The notes under the pieces are model-generated. The model ran no database searches. It was not told the origin of the DNA and was given only the letters and a program-made list of their open reading frames with translations. Source: Melioribacteraceae bacterium (GTDB lineage Bacteria > Bacteroidota > Ignavibacteria > Ignavibacteriales > Melioribacteraceae). From it: a stretch of DNA of 64,000 nt. Below are positions 43,395 through 51,986 of this stretch, one piece after another. The DNA is taken from positions 1 to 64,000 of the forward strand of contig JAFGMI010000005.1 of the NCBI GenBank assembly GCA_016927595.1, written 5' to 3'. The first letter of the stretch is position 1. Each line of letters starts with the position of its first letter. The translations under genes were made by a program, and so were the position numbers.

Positions 43395-44846
43395 ATGTCA
43401 GGCGTAATCTCAGTTATATATAAAAACTCCTTCTATTCGATGGTCTCGATCGTTCTCCGATTAATAGCAAACGTGATTGTCTTCTGGGCGGTGGCGAGGT
43501 ATTACGGTCCAGAGGTATTCGGACAATTCTCGCTGGCTCATACAATAGCTACGTTGTTTATTCTGCTCGGTGATTTCGGTCTGGATGTTCTGATAACAAC
43601 CGAAATCGCTCAGAACAAGCAAAAGGCACGTCAGTATTTTCAGTTATACTTTCCGATTAAACTGGTTCTCTGTGTACTCGGATTAATAATAATGTGGTCA
43701 ATCAGCGTTTTAAGCAATCTTTCACCTGAGAGCCGTCAGTTGTTGTATATCTTCAGTTTTCTGACCGTGTTCACAACAGTCACTAATTTTACTTTCGCGG
43801 TATTCAAGGGTTTTGAGCGCCTTGAATACGAGACCAGAGTTTCAATGATAGCAAACTTCTCTCTGCTGTTGCTTATTGTTGTAATGATATATTTGAATGC
43901 GGGTATATTTATAATCAGTTTTGCTTTTATTTTCACGCGCCTGGTAGCACTTTTTTTCGGAATGAGTTTTCTCAGAAATTTCATCGACGGCTTCAGTTTC
44001 AGAATGTCGCTTGAGAGTATTGTAAAGGTGAAATCGAAAATTCTGGTCTTTGGCACGCATCTTTTATTCAGTTATCTTTTTTTTCAGCTTGACACGATAT
44101 TAATCGCGTTCTTAAGGAATGAAACAGAAGTGGGCATTTATCAGTCTGTTATTAAAATTGTTATGCTGCCCTTAATAATCCCCGAAATATTAATAAACGC
44201 CATGATGCCGGTGTTGAGTCGGTATTATATAAGCGACGCCGCCGAGTGGATTAAGCTGAGCAGGATTATGAACAAGATACTTCTCGTCTCTTCCTGCGTG
44301 ATACTTGTCTTTCTAGGTATATATGCAGAGGAGCTCATAATTGCTATTTACGCCAAAGAATCCTTCCTGACCGCTGTTCCTGTTCTACAGATATTTGCCG
44401 TCACTCTCTTCATTAGGTTTAACGGTGAAACGAGCGCATTAATGCTTACTACCTCGAACAGGCAGAATATTAGGATGACTGTGGTGATAGTTGCCTCTAT
44501 TATTAATATCATTCTGAATTTTATCCTGATCCCTCGATACGGTATTATTGCCGCTGCTTTGGTTTCTTTCATCACGAATTTTGTAGTAATTTCGGTTTAT
44601 ATATATTTCAACTCTCATTTTCTGAATTGGCTTGTTAACGCAAGATTTATTTCTTTTTTGGGAGTTTCTGCATTTATCGCATTTGTAATAACAGAGTCGT
44701 ATGATAAAATCAGTTTTTATTTTGCGCTTCCGATACTTGTTATCTCCTTCGCAGCGATCGGGTATTTTATTCTGTTTACAAAGGAGGAAAAGGAATTAAT
44801 GTTTTCCGGAAAAATCAGACTTGTTAGAATAAAAGGAAGTGATTAA
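43395..44846 (+). CDS. Wzx-like polysaccharide flippase
   Basis: The 483-residue membrane protein has about fourteen helices, with the MATE/MOP-type N-terminal NSFYSMVSIVLRLIANV and ARYYGPEVFGQFSLAHT. Such proteins move lipid-linked repeat units across the inner membrane. A second, unlike flippase occurs at 55395. It lies 26 bases after a GT4 and 5 bases before the polymerase, a normal Wzx-Wzy pairing. Confidence 0.9.
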   Translation: MSGVISVIYKNSFYSMVSIVLRLIANVIVFWAVARYYGPEVFGQFSLAHTIATLFILLGDFGLDVLITTEIAQNKQKARQYFQLYFPIKLVLCVLGLIIMWSISVLSNLSPESRQLLYIFSFLTVFTTVTNFTFAVFKGFERLEYETRVSMIANFSLLLLIVVMIYLNAGIFIISFAFIFTRLVALFFGMSFLRNFIDGFSFRMSLESIVKVKSKILVFGTHLLFSYLFFQLDTILIAFLRNETEVGIYQSVIKIVMLPLIIPEILINAMMPVLSRYYISDAAEWIKLSRIMNKILLVSSCVILVFLGIYAEELIIAIYAKESFLTAVPVLQIFAVTLFIRFNGETSALMLTTSNRQNIRMTVVIVASIINIILNFILIPRYGIIAAALVSFITNFVVISVYIYFNSHFLNWLVNARFISFLGVSAFIAFVITESYDKISFYFALPILVISFAAIGYFILFTKEEKELMFSGKIRLVRIKGSD

Positions 44847-44851
44847 TCAAC

Positions 44852-46105
44852 ATGTCGATAGTAACTATAACATGTTTCATCATTTTCACGTTTCTACTTT
44901 TAACGTTTCTGAGAAGAAATGCAGATCTGCTTTCACCCGGAAGGCTATTTCTTCTGGTCTGGATGCTCGTGATTGGATTGGCTGATTTGAAGTTCAGCAG
45001 ACTGCAGGTCGACTGGTCAATTTACAGCTGGGCAGTTTTGTTCATCTGCGTTATCTCAGTTTCGGTTGGTTTGTACGGCGGATATGTCCTTAATTTTAAC
45101 AGAAGAATATTCAATATTCGTGAAATAAGAAAAGCAGCGATGACTGCAGAAATTGACACGCCTTTTCTTTTTAAGGCTATTATTGTGCTTTTTATTGCCT
45201 ATTCAGTCTCCTATTTCGTTTCCTATCTGGTAATCGGATATATCCCGGCATTTACGGCTATTCCTGATCTTTATAGAATTAACTGGGGAATTTTTGGTTT
45301 TGGTCTGTTCATTCAATCCTTTCCGGTGCTGATTTATTTAATTGTGATCTATTTGCTTCTGGCTGAAAGAAACAAACTGAAAAAATACACTTTATCAATC
45401 ATACTTCTATTTAGTTTTGCATCGTATTTTTTTCTGCTTCAGAGATACTACATAGTGTTCGCTCTTATTCTGCTTTTAAGTTTTCTTTATTACGCAAGCG
45501 ATAAGCTTAATATGAGAAATGTGTTGATTCTGCTGGGTTTGATCGGATTATCCGTGTACGGTATTTCGTTAATCCGGCTCAGTAAAGTTGCTGTGAATTT
45601 TCTTTATTATGTAAGTCAGATGAAATTTGATATTGCTTATGCTGTCTTCACGGAACCGTATATGTACCTTACGATGAATCTTGAAAACTTTGCCAACGCC
45701 GTTGAAAGGCTGGATATTTTTACATATGGTTACTTCACTTTTGATTTCATATTCGCACTATCAGGATTAAAGCACTGGCTCAGCGAATATGCATCCATTG
45801 AATCTTTTCCGCATATCGTAAGCGTTAACTACAATACTTATACGATGTTTTTTATTTACTACAGGGATTTTGGAGTTCTCGGTTTAAGTGTGATTAGCTT
45901 GTTTATGGGACTGATCATGTCAATTGTCTATTACAGAATGAAAAGATCTCCAGATCTAAACACTATTTCAACCTATGCGATTGTGGTTTTCGTTATTCTG
46001 TTTTCATTTTTTGTCCCGATTGTTTCATGGCTGCATTTCGTCTTCAATACAATACTCATATACCTTATTACAAGGAGAATTGTACTAAAGAAAGCAGTCG
46101 CCTAG
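44852..46105 (+). CDS. O-antigen/oligosaccharide polymerase-like protein (Wzy)
   Basis: The 417-residue product has about twelve hydrophobic helices and no soluble domain beyond loops. There is one large loop in the second half (around YMYLTMNLENFANAVERLDIF), a pattern seen in oligosaccharide repeat-unit polymerases. Its place between flippase and glycosyltransferases supports that. Wzy proteins share little sequence, so the call leans on topology and context. Its end overlaps the convergent GT4 gene by four bases. Confidence 0.75.
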   Translation: MSIVTITCFIIFTFLLLTFLRRNADLLSPGRLFLLVWMLVIGLADLKFSRLQVDWSIYSWAVLFICVISVSVGLYGGYVLNFNRRIFNIREIRKAAMTAEIDTPFLFKAIIVLFIAYSVSYFVSYLVIGYIPAFTAIPDLYRINWGIFGFGLFIQSFPVLIYLIVIYLLLAERNKLKKYTLSIILLFSFASYFFLLQRYYIVFALILLLSFLYYASDKLNMRNVLILLGLIGLSVYGISLIRLSKVAVNFLYYVSQMKFDIAYAVFTEPYMYLTMNLENFANAVERLDIFTYGYFTFDFIFALSGLKHWLSEYASIESFPHIVSVNYNTYTMFFIYYRDFGVLGLSVISLFMGLIMSIVYYRMKRSPDLNTISTYAIVVFVILFSFFVPIVSWLHFVFNTILIYLITRRIVLKKAVA

Positions 46106-47319
46106 CGAATTCCTTTGTATAGACTGTGGAGATCAATTCTGTATTTATTATCGTTCAGCAATTTGTCTATGTCCTGCATCGAATTCTTAAGGATACTAAG
46201 TTCCGATTCGTAGTTATTCAATATGTCCTGAAGGGACTCGCTCCAAGAAACCGCATTATTTCTCTCATAAGTCTTTCCGCATTTAATCACCTGCTCAATA
46301 ATTTCCTTCATTCCTCCAAGATCCGGTACGAGAGGAATAACACCAAGTGAGGCAGCCTCAAGTATCGTCATGGGTGCATTTTCATAGCAGCTTGAACTGA
46401 GGCAGAAAATCCTGGCTTTCGATACTTCCTCAAACAAAAGATCTTGCGGCATGAAAGGTTTAAAAATAATATCCTCATTTTTTCCGGTCATCTGCCTCAG
46501 GCGTACTTCCTCTTCGCCCTCGCCTATTAATAAAAGCCTGAAACCTTTTTCGTCTGATCTCTTCCACTTAAGAAACGCTTCAATCAGAAATCCGAGATTC
46601 TTTTCTCTGGAAAACCTGCCGAAATAACAAATGAGGTTCCCCTTCTTCTGAAAATTCTCAGGCAGCTCAAGTGTAACGGGATTTCGCAGAAGCTCAATTC
46701 TGGTAACCGGAATATTATCTTCTGCAAGTTTTCGTGCCAGAAATTCACTCGGACAGATGAATTTATCGACAATATCTCTGTGCCGGAGAAGGCTGTTGGA
46801 TACCAGGCTTCGGACTCCTTTTATGATAGAAAAAAGAATTCCCCGCCGATCGCATTTATCCGTAAAGATGCTCAGTTTCAATTTCTTACCGATGCATTTT
46901 TCACAGATCTCATTTCTGCTATTGTTGTATAAACTGGAATTTGGGCAAATAAGATGATAATCATGAATGGTTTGAACAACAGTCAGTTTTCTCTTTCTCC
47001 GCTGCATCTTTATTGCCAGAAGTATCGAAGGTGAGATTGCCGAAAAAAAACCGTGAAGGTGAATGATGTCCACGTGATTATTGTTCAGATAATTTCTAAG
47101 CAGCAAGAAGTTGTGTAGTGAAAATATATAATTAATTGCTCCTGCAAATTGGGAGTTAATTTCCCAAGACCGGAACGGAATATCGGGTATACTATTACCG
47201 CCGTCTGATTGCACAAAGCCGCTGACTATTTTAACATTATCATACGGTCTTCTCGAAATGTTAAAGACGGTTTCCGCTCCGCCTTTCTTTTCATAGTTGT
47301 TGATATGAAGAATGTTCAT
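46102..47319 (-). CDS. GT4-family glycosyltransferase, reversed in the locus
   Basis: The 405-residue GT-B enzyme begins MNILHINNYEKKGGAETVF, alike to the GT4 at 42160. The donor domain shows ICYFGRFSREKNLGFLI and the E-x7-E motif in CYENAPMTILEAASLG. It is the only minus-strand gene of the polysaccharide locus, converging on the polymerase gene with a four-base overlap. It must have its own promoter in the 137-base gap at 47320-47456. Confidence 0.9.
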   Translation of the reverse strand: MNILHINNYEKKGGAETVFNISRRPYDNVKIVSGFVQSDGGNSIPDIPFRSWEINSQFAGAINYIFSLHNFLLLRNYLNNNHVDIIHLHGFFSAISPSILLAIKMQRRKRKLTVVQTIHDYHLICPNSSLYNNSRNEICEKCIGKKLKLSIFTDKCDRRGILFSIIKGVRSLVSNSLLRHRDIVDKFICPSEFLARKLAEDNIPVTRIELLRNPVTLELPENFQKKGNLICYFGRFSREKNLGFLIEAFLKWKRSDEKGFRLLLIGEGEEEVRLRQMTGKNEDIIFKPFMPQDLLFEEVSKARIFCLSSSCYENAPMTILEAASLGVIPLVPDLGGMKEIIEQVIKCGKTYERNNAVSWSESLQDILNNYESELSILKNSMQDIDKLLNDNKYRIDLHSLYKGIR

Positions 47320-47456
47320 AAGTGCTTATTCAAATCAAAAGTTTTAAGTAAAATAATCATTTCAGATGTCAATAATCCGGACGCATTTTAATATGTCCTT
47401 ATGTCGAAAATAATATTATTTTTAACCATTTATTATAACTTTTTAATTCATTCTAG

Positions 47457-48647
47457 ATGAAGATACTCTATCTGCTGTCTCGTGTTCCGTACCCCATCGA
47501 TAAGGGTGATAAATTACGAGCGTACCATCAGCTTCGAATTCTGAAGAAATCGAACGAGATCAGTTTGTTCTGTCTTAACGACAGTAAAGGAATGAATATC
47601 GAGCCGGATGAACTTCTTAAAATCGCAGACAGGTATGAAATCTTTTCATTATCAAAATTAAAAATTGTTATTAATTTGCTCGAAGCGGTATTTTCCAACC
47701 TTCCTTTTCAGACATATTATTTCTATTCGAAAAGAATACAGAATGAACTCATTCGAACAATAAGTGAATTTAAACCTGATATTATCGTATGTCAGTTGAT
47801 CAGAATGGCCAAATATCTTGATGAGGGTGTTAATGTACCTGTAGTAATTGACTATGTTGACGTTTTGTCGAAAGGTCTCGAACGCAGGGAACAAAGTTCA
47901 ATGGGAATAATAAGACAAATTTTTAAAGCAGAGCATAAACGTGTTCTGGATTATGAAAAGTATGTGTTCGAAAAGTACAGGAATGCCGTAATTATAACCG
48001 AAAACGACCGGGATGAACTGCCTTTAATTGACAGGAATTTGATCAAAATAGTCCCCAACGGGATTGACACCCAGAACTTTAAGAGAACGCCTTCTGAAAA
48101 GGATATTGATCTTATTTTTGCAGGCAATATGTCGTATCCGCCCAATATAGATGCGGTTGAATTCATTGTAAAAAAAGTTCTGCCTATCATTAGAACCACA
48201 CATCCGGGAATAAATTTTTATATTGTCGGATCCTCTCCGTCCGCAAGAATACGAAAACTTCAGAGCAGGAATGTTATAGTAACCGGCTGGGTGAAAGACA
48301 TAAAGCATTTTTACAACAGAGCTAAAATTTTTTTGGCTCCCATGCAGATCGGAACAGGTCTCCAAAACAAAATTCTCGAAGCAATGTCGATGTCAATTCC
48401 ATGCATTATTTCATCTCTGGCACAAAGGGGAATTCAGGCAGAGAACAATGAAAACCTGTTCGTAGCGGATGATCCGGTAAAAATTTCCGAATTGATTGTA
48501 AAACTCCTCGGAGATACAGAATTGAGAGAAATAATCGGTGAGAAGGGGCGGCGTTTCGTTAGTGAAAGATACGACTGGAACGTCATTGTAAAAGAATTTG
48601 AGAATTATTTGTCAAACATAGTTAATAATACAGATCATGAAGTTTAA
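47457..48647 (+). CDS. Glycosyltransferase of the PEP-CTERM/exosortase-associated sugar transferase type
   Basis: The 396-residue GT4-like protein starts MKILYLLSRVPYPIDKGDKLR, a hallmark of the family often named TIGR03087/stp1 sugar transferases. The donor-site segment IFAGNMSYPPNIDAVEFIV and late MQIGTGLQNKILEAMS follow that family well. No exosortase or PEP-CTERM gene appears in the window, so here it is best seen as a general surface-glycan transferase. The end overlaps the next gene by 11 bases. Confidence 0.85.
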   Translation: MKILYLLSRVPYPIDKGDKLRAYHQLRILKKSNEISLFCLNDSKGMNIEPDELLKIADRYEIFSLSKLKIVINLLEAVFSNLPFQTYYFYSKRIQNELIRTISEFKPDIIVCQLIRMAKYLDEGVNVPVVIDYVDVLSKGLERREQSSMGIIRQIFKAEHKRVLDYEKYVFEKYRNAVIITENDRDELPLIDRNLIKIVPNGIDTQNFKRTPSEKDIDLIFAGNMSYPPNIDAVEFIVKKVLPIIRTTHPGINFYIVGSSPSARIRKLQSRNVIVTGWVKDIKHFYNRAKIFLAPMQIGTGLQNKILEAMSMSIPCIISSLAQRGIQAENNENLFVADDPVKISELIVKLLGDTELREIIGEKGRRFVSERYDWNVIVKEFENYLSNIVNNTDHEV

Positions 48648-49827
48648 CTACATCGTTATCGGAGCGGGCATTGTAGGGCTCGCTGCGGCCTACAAGATAT
48701 TACTGAGATCGCCGGGCGCATCCGTGCTCGTTATTGAAAAGGAAGAGGATGTTGCACAGCATCAGACAGGTAACAACAGCGGTGTGATTCACTCTGGCAT
48801 TTATTATAAACCGGGTAGTTTAAAGGCATTGAACTGTCGCAAAGGATACCGGCAGCTTCTTGAATTCTGTGATGAGCACGATGTAAAATATGATATCTGC
48901 GGTAAAATAATTGTTGCCGCAAATGATGCCGAAATTCCTCTCCTTGAAAACATTTATCTGAGAGGTATCGAAAACGGTCTTGAAAACTTAAAAAGACTCG
49001 AAGCAAAAGAACTTAAAGAATATGAACCGAATGTGAAAGGCGTATCGGGAGTCTTTGTACCGCAGACGGGTATAATTGATTTTAAAGAAGTCTGCATCAG
49101 GCTAAAAGATTTTTTGTGTTCACACGGAGTTGAATTTAAATTTAATGAAATGGTTGAGGATATCAGAAATAGTAATCCTGTGTTTGTAAGAACACAACGG
49201 AATGAGTACTTCACCGAATTCCTTGTTACTTGTGCCGGTCTTCACTCGGATAAATTGGCAGCATTGACTGAAGAAAATATAGACTTCAGGATAATACCAT
49301 TTCGCGGGGAATATTATAAGTTGAAGGATGAGAGAAAAGATTTTGTAAAAAATCTTATTTATCCGGTTCCTAATCCCGATTTCCCTTTCCTTGGTGTTCA
49401 TTTTACGAGAATGATTAATGGTGGGGTTGAATGCGGACCGAATGCAGTGTTTTCGTTTAAGCGCGAAGGGTACAGTAAAACCGATTTCAGTATCACTGAT
49501 ACATTTAATTCACTTACCTGGCCGGGTCTTCATAAAGTTGCAACAAAATACTGGAAAATCGGTCTGGGTGAATTTTACCGTTCATTCAGTAAACGTGCAT
49601 TTGTTAAAGCGCTGCGAATACTTCTTCCGTCTATTTCCGAAAATGATTTAACAGCCGGAGGCTCAGGTGTACGTGCGCAAGCCTGCGACAGAAGAGGCGG
49701 TTTGATGGATGATTTTTATATATTAGAAAACAAAAATATTTTTCATGTTTGCAATGCACCTTCACCCGCGGCAACTGCTGCATTAGCCATCGGTGAATAT
49801 ATTGCTGATAAAGTAATTAAACACTAG
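48637..49827 (+). CDS. lhgO: L-2-hydroxyglutarate oxidase-like FAD enzyme
   Basis: The 396-residue FAD oxidoreductase has the dinucleotide motif GAGIVGLAAAYKI. QTGNNSGVIHSGIYYKPGSLKA and the late GGSGVRAQACDRRG are typical of LhgO. Known members oxidise L-2-hydroxyglutarate to 2-oxoglutarate at the membrane, with electrons to quinone. It overlaps the preceding glycosyltransferase gene by 11 bases and precedes the sugar-phosphate transferase by 13, so it is part of the same transcript. Why it is there is unclear. Confidence 0.88.
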   Translation: MKFNYIVIGAGIVGLAAAYKILLRSPGASVLVIEKEEDVAQHQTGNNSGVIHSGIYYKPGSLKALNCRKGYRQLLEFCDEHDVKYDICGKIIVAANDAEIPLLENIYLRGIENGLENLKRLEAKELKEYEPNVKGVSGVFVPQTGIIDFKEVCIRLKDFLCSHGVEFKFNEMVEDIRNSNPVFVRTQRNEYFTEFLVTCAGLHSDKLAALTEENIDFRIIPFRGEYYKLKDERKDFVKNLIYPVPNPDFPFLGVHFTRMINGGVECGPNAVFSFKREGYSKTDFSITDTFNSLTWPGLHKVATKYWKIGLGEFYRSFSKRAFVKALRILLPSISENDLTAGGSGVRAQACDRRGGLMDDFYILENKNIFHVCNAPSPAATAALAIGEYIADKVIKH

Positions 49828-49840
49828 CTCTTGATGCATC

Positions 49841-51244
49841 TTGAACAAAAAGATTGAGAAAATATTTGTACTCTCCGTTGACTTCTTTACTATTAATCTG
49901 GCAGGTATATTATATTTCTATTTCAGAGTGGAAAGCGGTCTGTTCGATCTTATAACAGAACCGGTATTTGTACTTTCGGTTGTGGCTATTTACACATACT
50001 GGCTTCTTATTTTTATCTTCGTAGGAATGTACAGAACCTGGTTTGCTGCTTCACGCTTCGATGAATTGTCTACTTTGTTCAAAGCAAGCTTTGTAGGAAT
50101 TTTCCTGCTGTTTTTCCTAATTCTCTATGATGATTATTCAAAAGGTGTCAGTTCTGAAAATCGATTCCTGATTTTTATCTACTGGGGAATATTCCTCGTT
50201 GCCGTTAGTGCCGGCAGAATATTGGTGAGAAGCATTCAGCGTAATCTTTTAATAAAAGGGGTCGGAAGAAGGAATGCTGTAATTGTCGGTTTCAACAGCA
50301 AGGCAAACAACATGCACAAAACAATTAATGCATCAAGAGGGCTGGGGATTGATGTTGCCGCTTATCTGGCTGTTGACGAAAATAATATTGGCAAGGAATT
50401 CTCCGGAGCTAAGGTAGTAGACACATATAAAAAGATAAAAGAGACTATACATAAATATAACATCAAAGAAATTATACTTGCTCTGGAAAAAAATGAAGAG
50501 GATATTCTGCTTACCGTCGTGGGTGAAGTCGATACGGAAAACGTATCAATTAAAATAATTCCTGATTTATACGAGATCATAAGCGGTCAAGCACGTACTT
50601 CACAGTTGTACGGATTTCCTCTCATCGATATAATGCCTCAGCTGATGCTGGAGTGGGAGAAAAAGATTAAGAGATTAATGGATATATCCATCTCTCTGCT
50701 TATATTGTTTATATCATCACCAGTCATTCTTTTCACTTCAATAGCCATAAAAATTGACAGCAGAGGACCTGTCTTTTATAAGCAGGAAAGATCAGGGCTT
50801 AACGGCAGAATCTTTAAGATGATTAAATTCAGATCAATGGTTGTTGATGCGGAAAAACTGAGCGGACCGGTCTGGTCGTCTAAAAACGATCCTCGTGTTA
50901 CAAAAGTTGGGAAGTTTATCCGTAAGGTGAGAATAGACGAACTGCCGCAGCTGATTAATGTGCTCAAAGGCGATATGAGTCTGGTGGGACCCCGACCCGA
51001 AAGACCTTTCTTTGTTGAACAGTTATCCAGAGAAATTCCTCTTTATAAAAGGCGGTTAAAAGTAAGACCGGGGTTAACGGGCTGGGCACAGGTTAAACAT
51101 AAATATGATGAAAGTGTAGAAGATGTTAAAACAAAATTGAGATACGATTTATTTTATATAGAAAACATGTCGCTTCGAAACGATCTGAAGATTTTGTTCA
51201 GAACTATTTTTGTAGTATTATTTGGCAAAGGACATTACCAATAG
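49841..51244 (+). CDS. Polyprenyl-phosphate sugar-1-phosphate transferase (WcaJ/WbaP type)
   Basis: The 467-residue product starts with TTG at 49841. Four N-terminal helices and a Rossmann-like domain (about 145-240) precede a bacterial sugar transferase domain with all key segments: [19 protein letters not shown] at about 329-333, [23 protein letters not shown] and [10 protein letters not shown]. It starts the repeat unit by moving a sugar-1-phosphate onto undecaprenyl phosphate. This is the intact copy; the fusion protein at 51987 carries a degenerate one. Confidence 0.93.
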   Translation: MNKKIEKIFVLSVDFFTINLAGILYFYFRVESGLFDLITEPVFVLSVVAIYTYWLLIFIFVGMYRTWFAASRFDELSTLFKASFVGIFLLFFLILYDDYSKGVSSENRFLIFIYWGIFLVAVSAGRILVRSIQRNLLIKGVGRRNAVIVGFNSKANNMHKTINASRGLGIDVAAYLAVDENNIGKEFSGAKVVDTYKKIKETIHKYNIKEIILALEKNEEDILLTVVGEVDTENVSIKIIPDLYEIISGQARTSQLYGFPLIDIMPQLMLEWEKKIKRLMDISISLLILFISSPVILFTSIAIKIDSRGPVFYKQERSGLNGRIFKMIKFRSMVVDAEKLSGPVWSSKNDPRVTKVGKFIRKVRIDELPQLINVLKGDMSLVGPRPERPFFVEQLSREIPLYKRRLKVRPGLTGWAQVKHKYDESVEDVKTKLRYDLFYIENMSLRNDLKILFRTIFVVLFGKGHYQ

Positions 51245-51256
51245 AGAGTGTTAAAT

Positions 51257-51976
51257 ATGGCAAAAACAATTGTAATTATTCCTACTTATAATGAGATCGA
51301 TAATATTAAAAAAATTATTCCGAAGGTATTTGAGTTTCTGCCAGAAACGGATATTCTTGTGGTAGATGATAACTCACCCGACGGAACAGGCAGTTATGTT
51401 GAAGATCTCACCGGATCGGATGGCAGAATCAAATTGATAAGACGCTCAGGTAAACTCGGTCTCGGAACAGCTTATGTTGAAGGATTTAAATATATGCTGG
51501 CGAACGGATACGATCTTGCTTTTCAAATGGATGCGGATTTTTCACACGATCCGAAAGAACTTGTTAATATGACAAAAGAGATAGAGAACGCTGACCTGGT
51601 AATCGGAAGCAGATATATCACTGGTGTTAATGTAATCAATTGGCCTATGCGCAGACTGCTTTTGAGTTACTTCGCAAATAAGTACACCAAGATTGTAACA
51701 GGTATACCGGTATGCGACGCAACGGGCGGATTCAAATGCTTCAGGAAAAAAGTTCTGGAGTCTATAAATCTGGATGCGATAAAATCAAACGGATACTCCT
51801 TCCAGATTGAGATGAACTTTAAAGCCTGGAAGAAAGGGTTTAAGATAGTTGAAATACCAATAATTTTTTATGACAGAATGGAAGGTAAGTCCAAAATGTC
51901 TAAGAAAATTGTAAGAGAAGCAGTGTTGATGGTTTGGAAGTTGAGGTTTAAGAGTATTTTCGGATTAATAAAATAA
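51257..51976 (+). CDS. Polyprenol-phosphate mannose synthase-like GT2 enzyme
   Basis: The start is set at the ATG at 51257 rather than an in-frame GTG nine bases upstream, since MAKTIVIIPTYNE fits the family. The 239-residue product has GT2 motifs VDDNSPDGTG and MDADFSHDP, CDATGGFKCF, and the YSFQIEMNFKAW segment of DPM1-type enzymes. It likely charges polyprenyl phosphate with mannose or a related sugar for extracytoplasmic glycosylation. No C-terminal membrane helices are present. Confidence 0.9.
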   Translation: MAKTIVIIPTYNEIDNIKKIIPKVFEFLPETDILVVDDNSPDGTGSYVEDLTGSDGRIKLIRRSGKLGLGTAYVEGFKYMLANGYDLAFQMDADFSHDPKELVNMTKEIENADLVIGSRYITGVNVINWPMRRLLLSYFANKYTKIVTGIPVCDATGGFKCFRKKVLESINLDAIKSNGYSFQIEMNFKAWKKGFKIVEIPIIFYDRMEGKSKMSKKIVREAVLMVWKLRFKSIFGLIK

Positions 51977-51986
51977 CTTTAATGAA

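Noticed and set aside
44048-44062. TTTGGCACGCATCTT inside the flippase gene, identical to the sigma54-like site at 5940
   Set aside because: It lies within a coding region, lacks a -12 GC/GG, and no start codon follows at promoter distance; the 15-base identity is best seen as chance.
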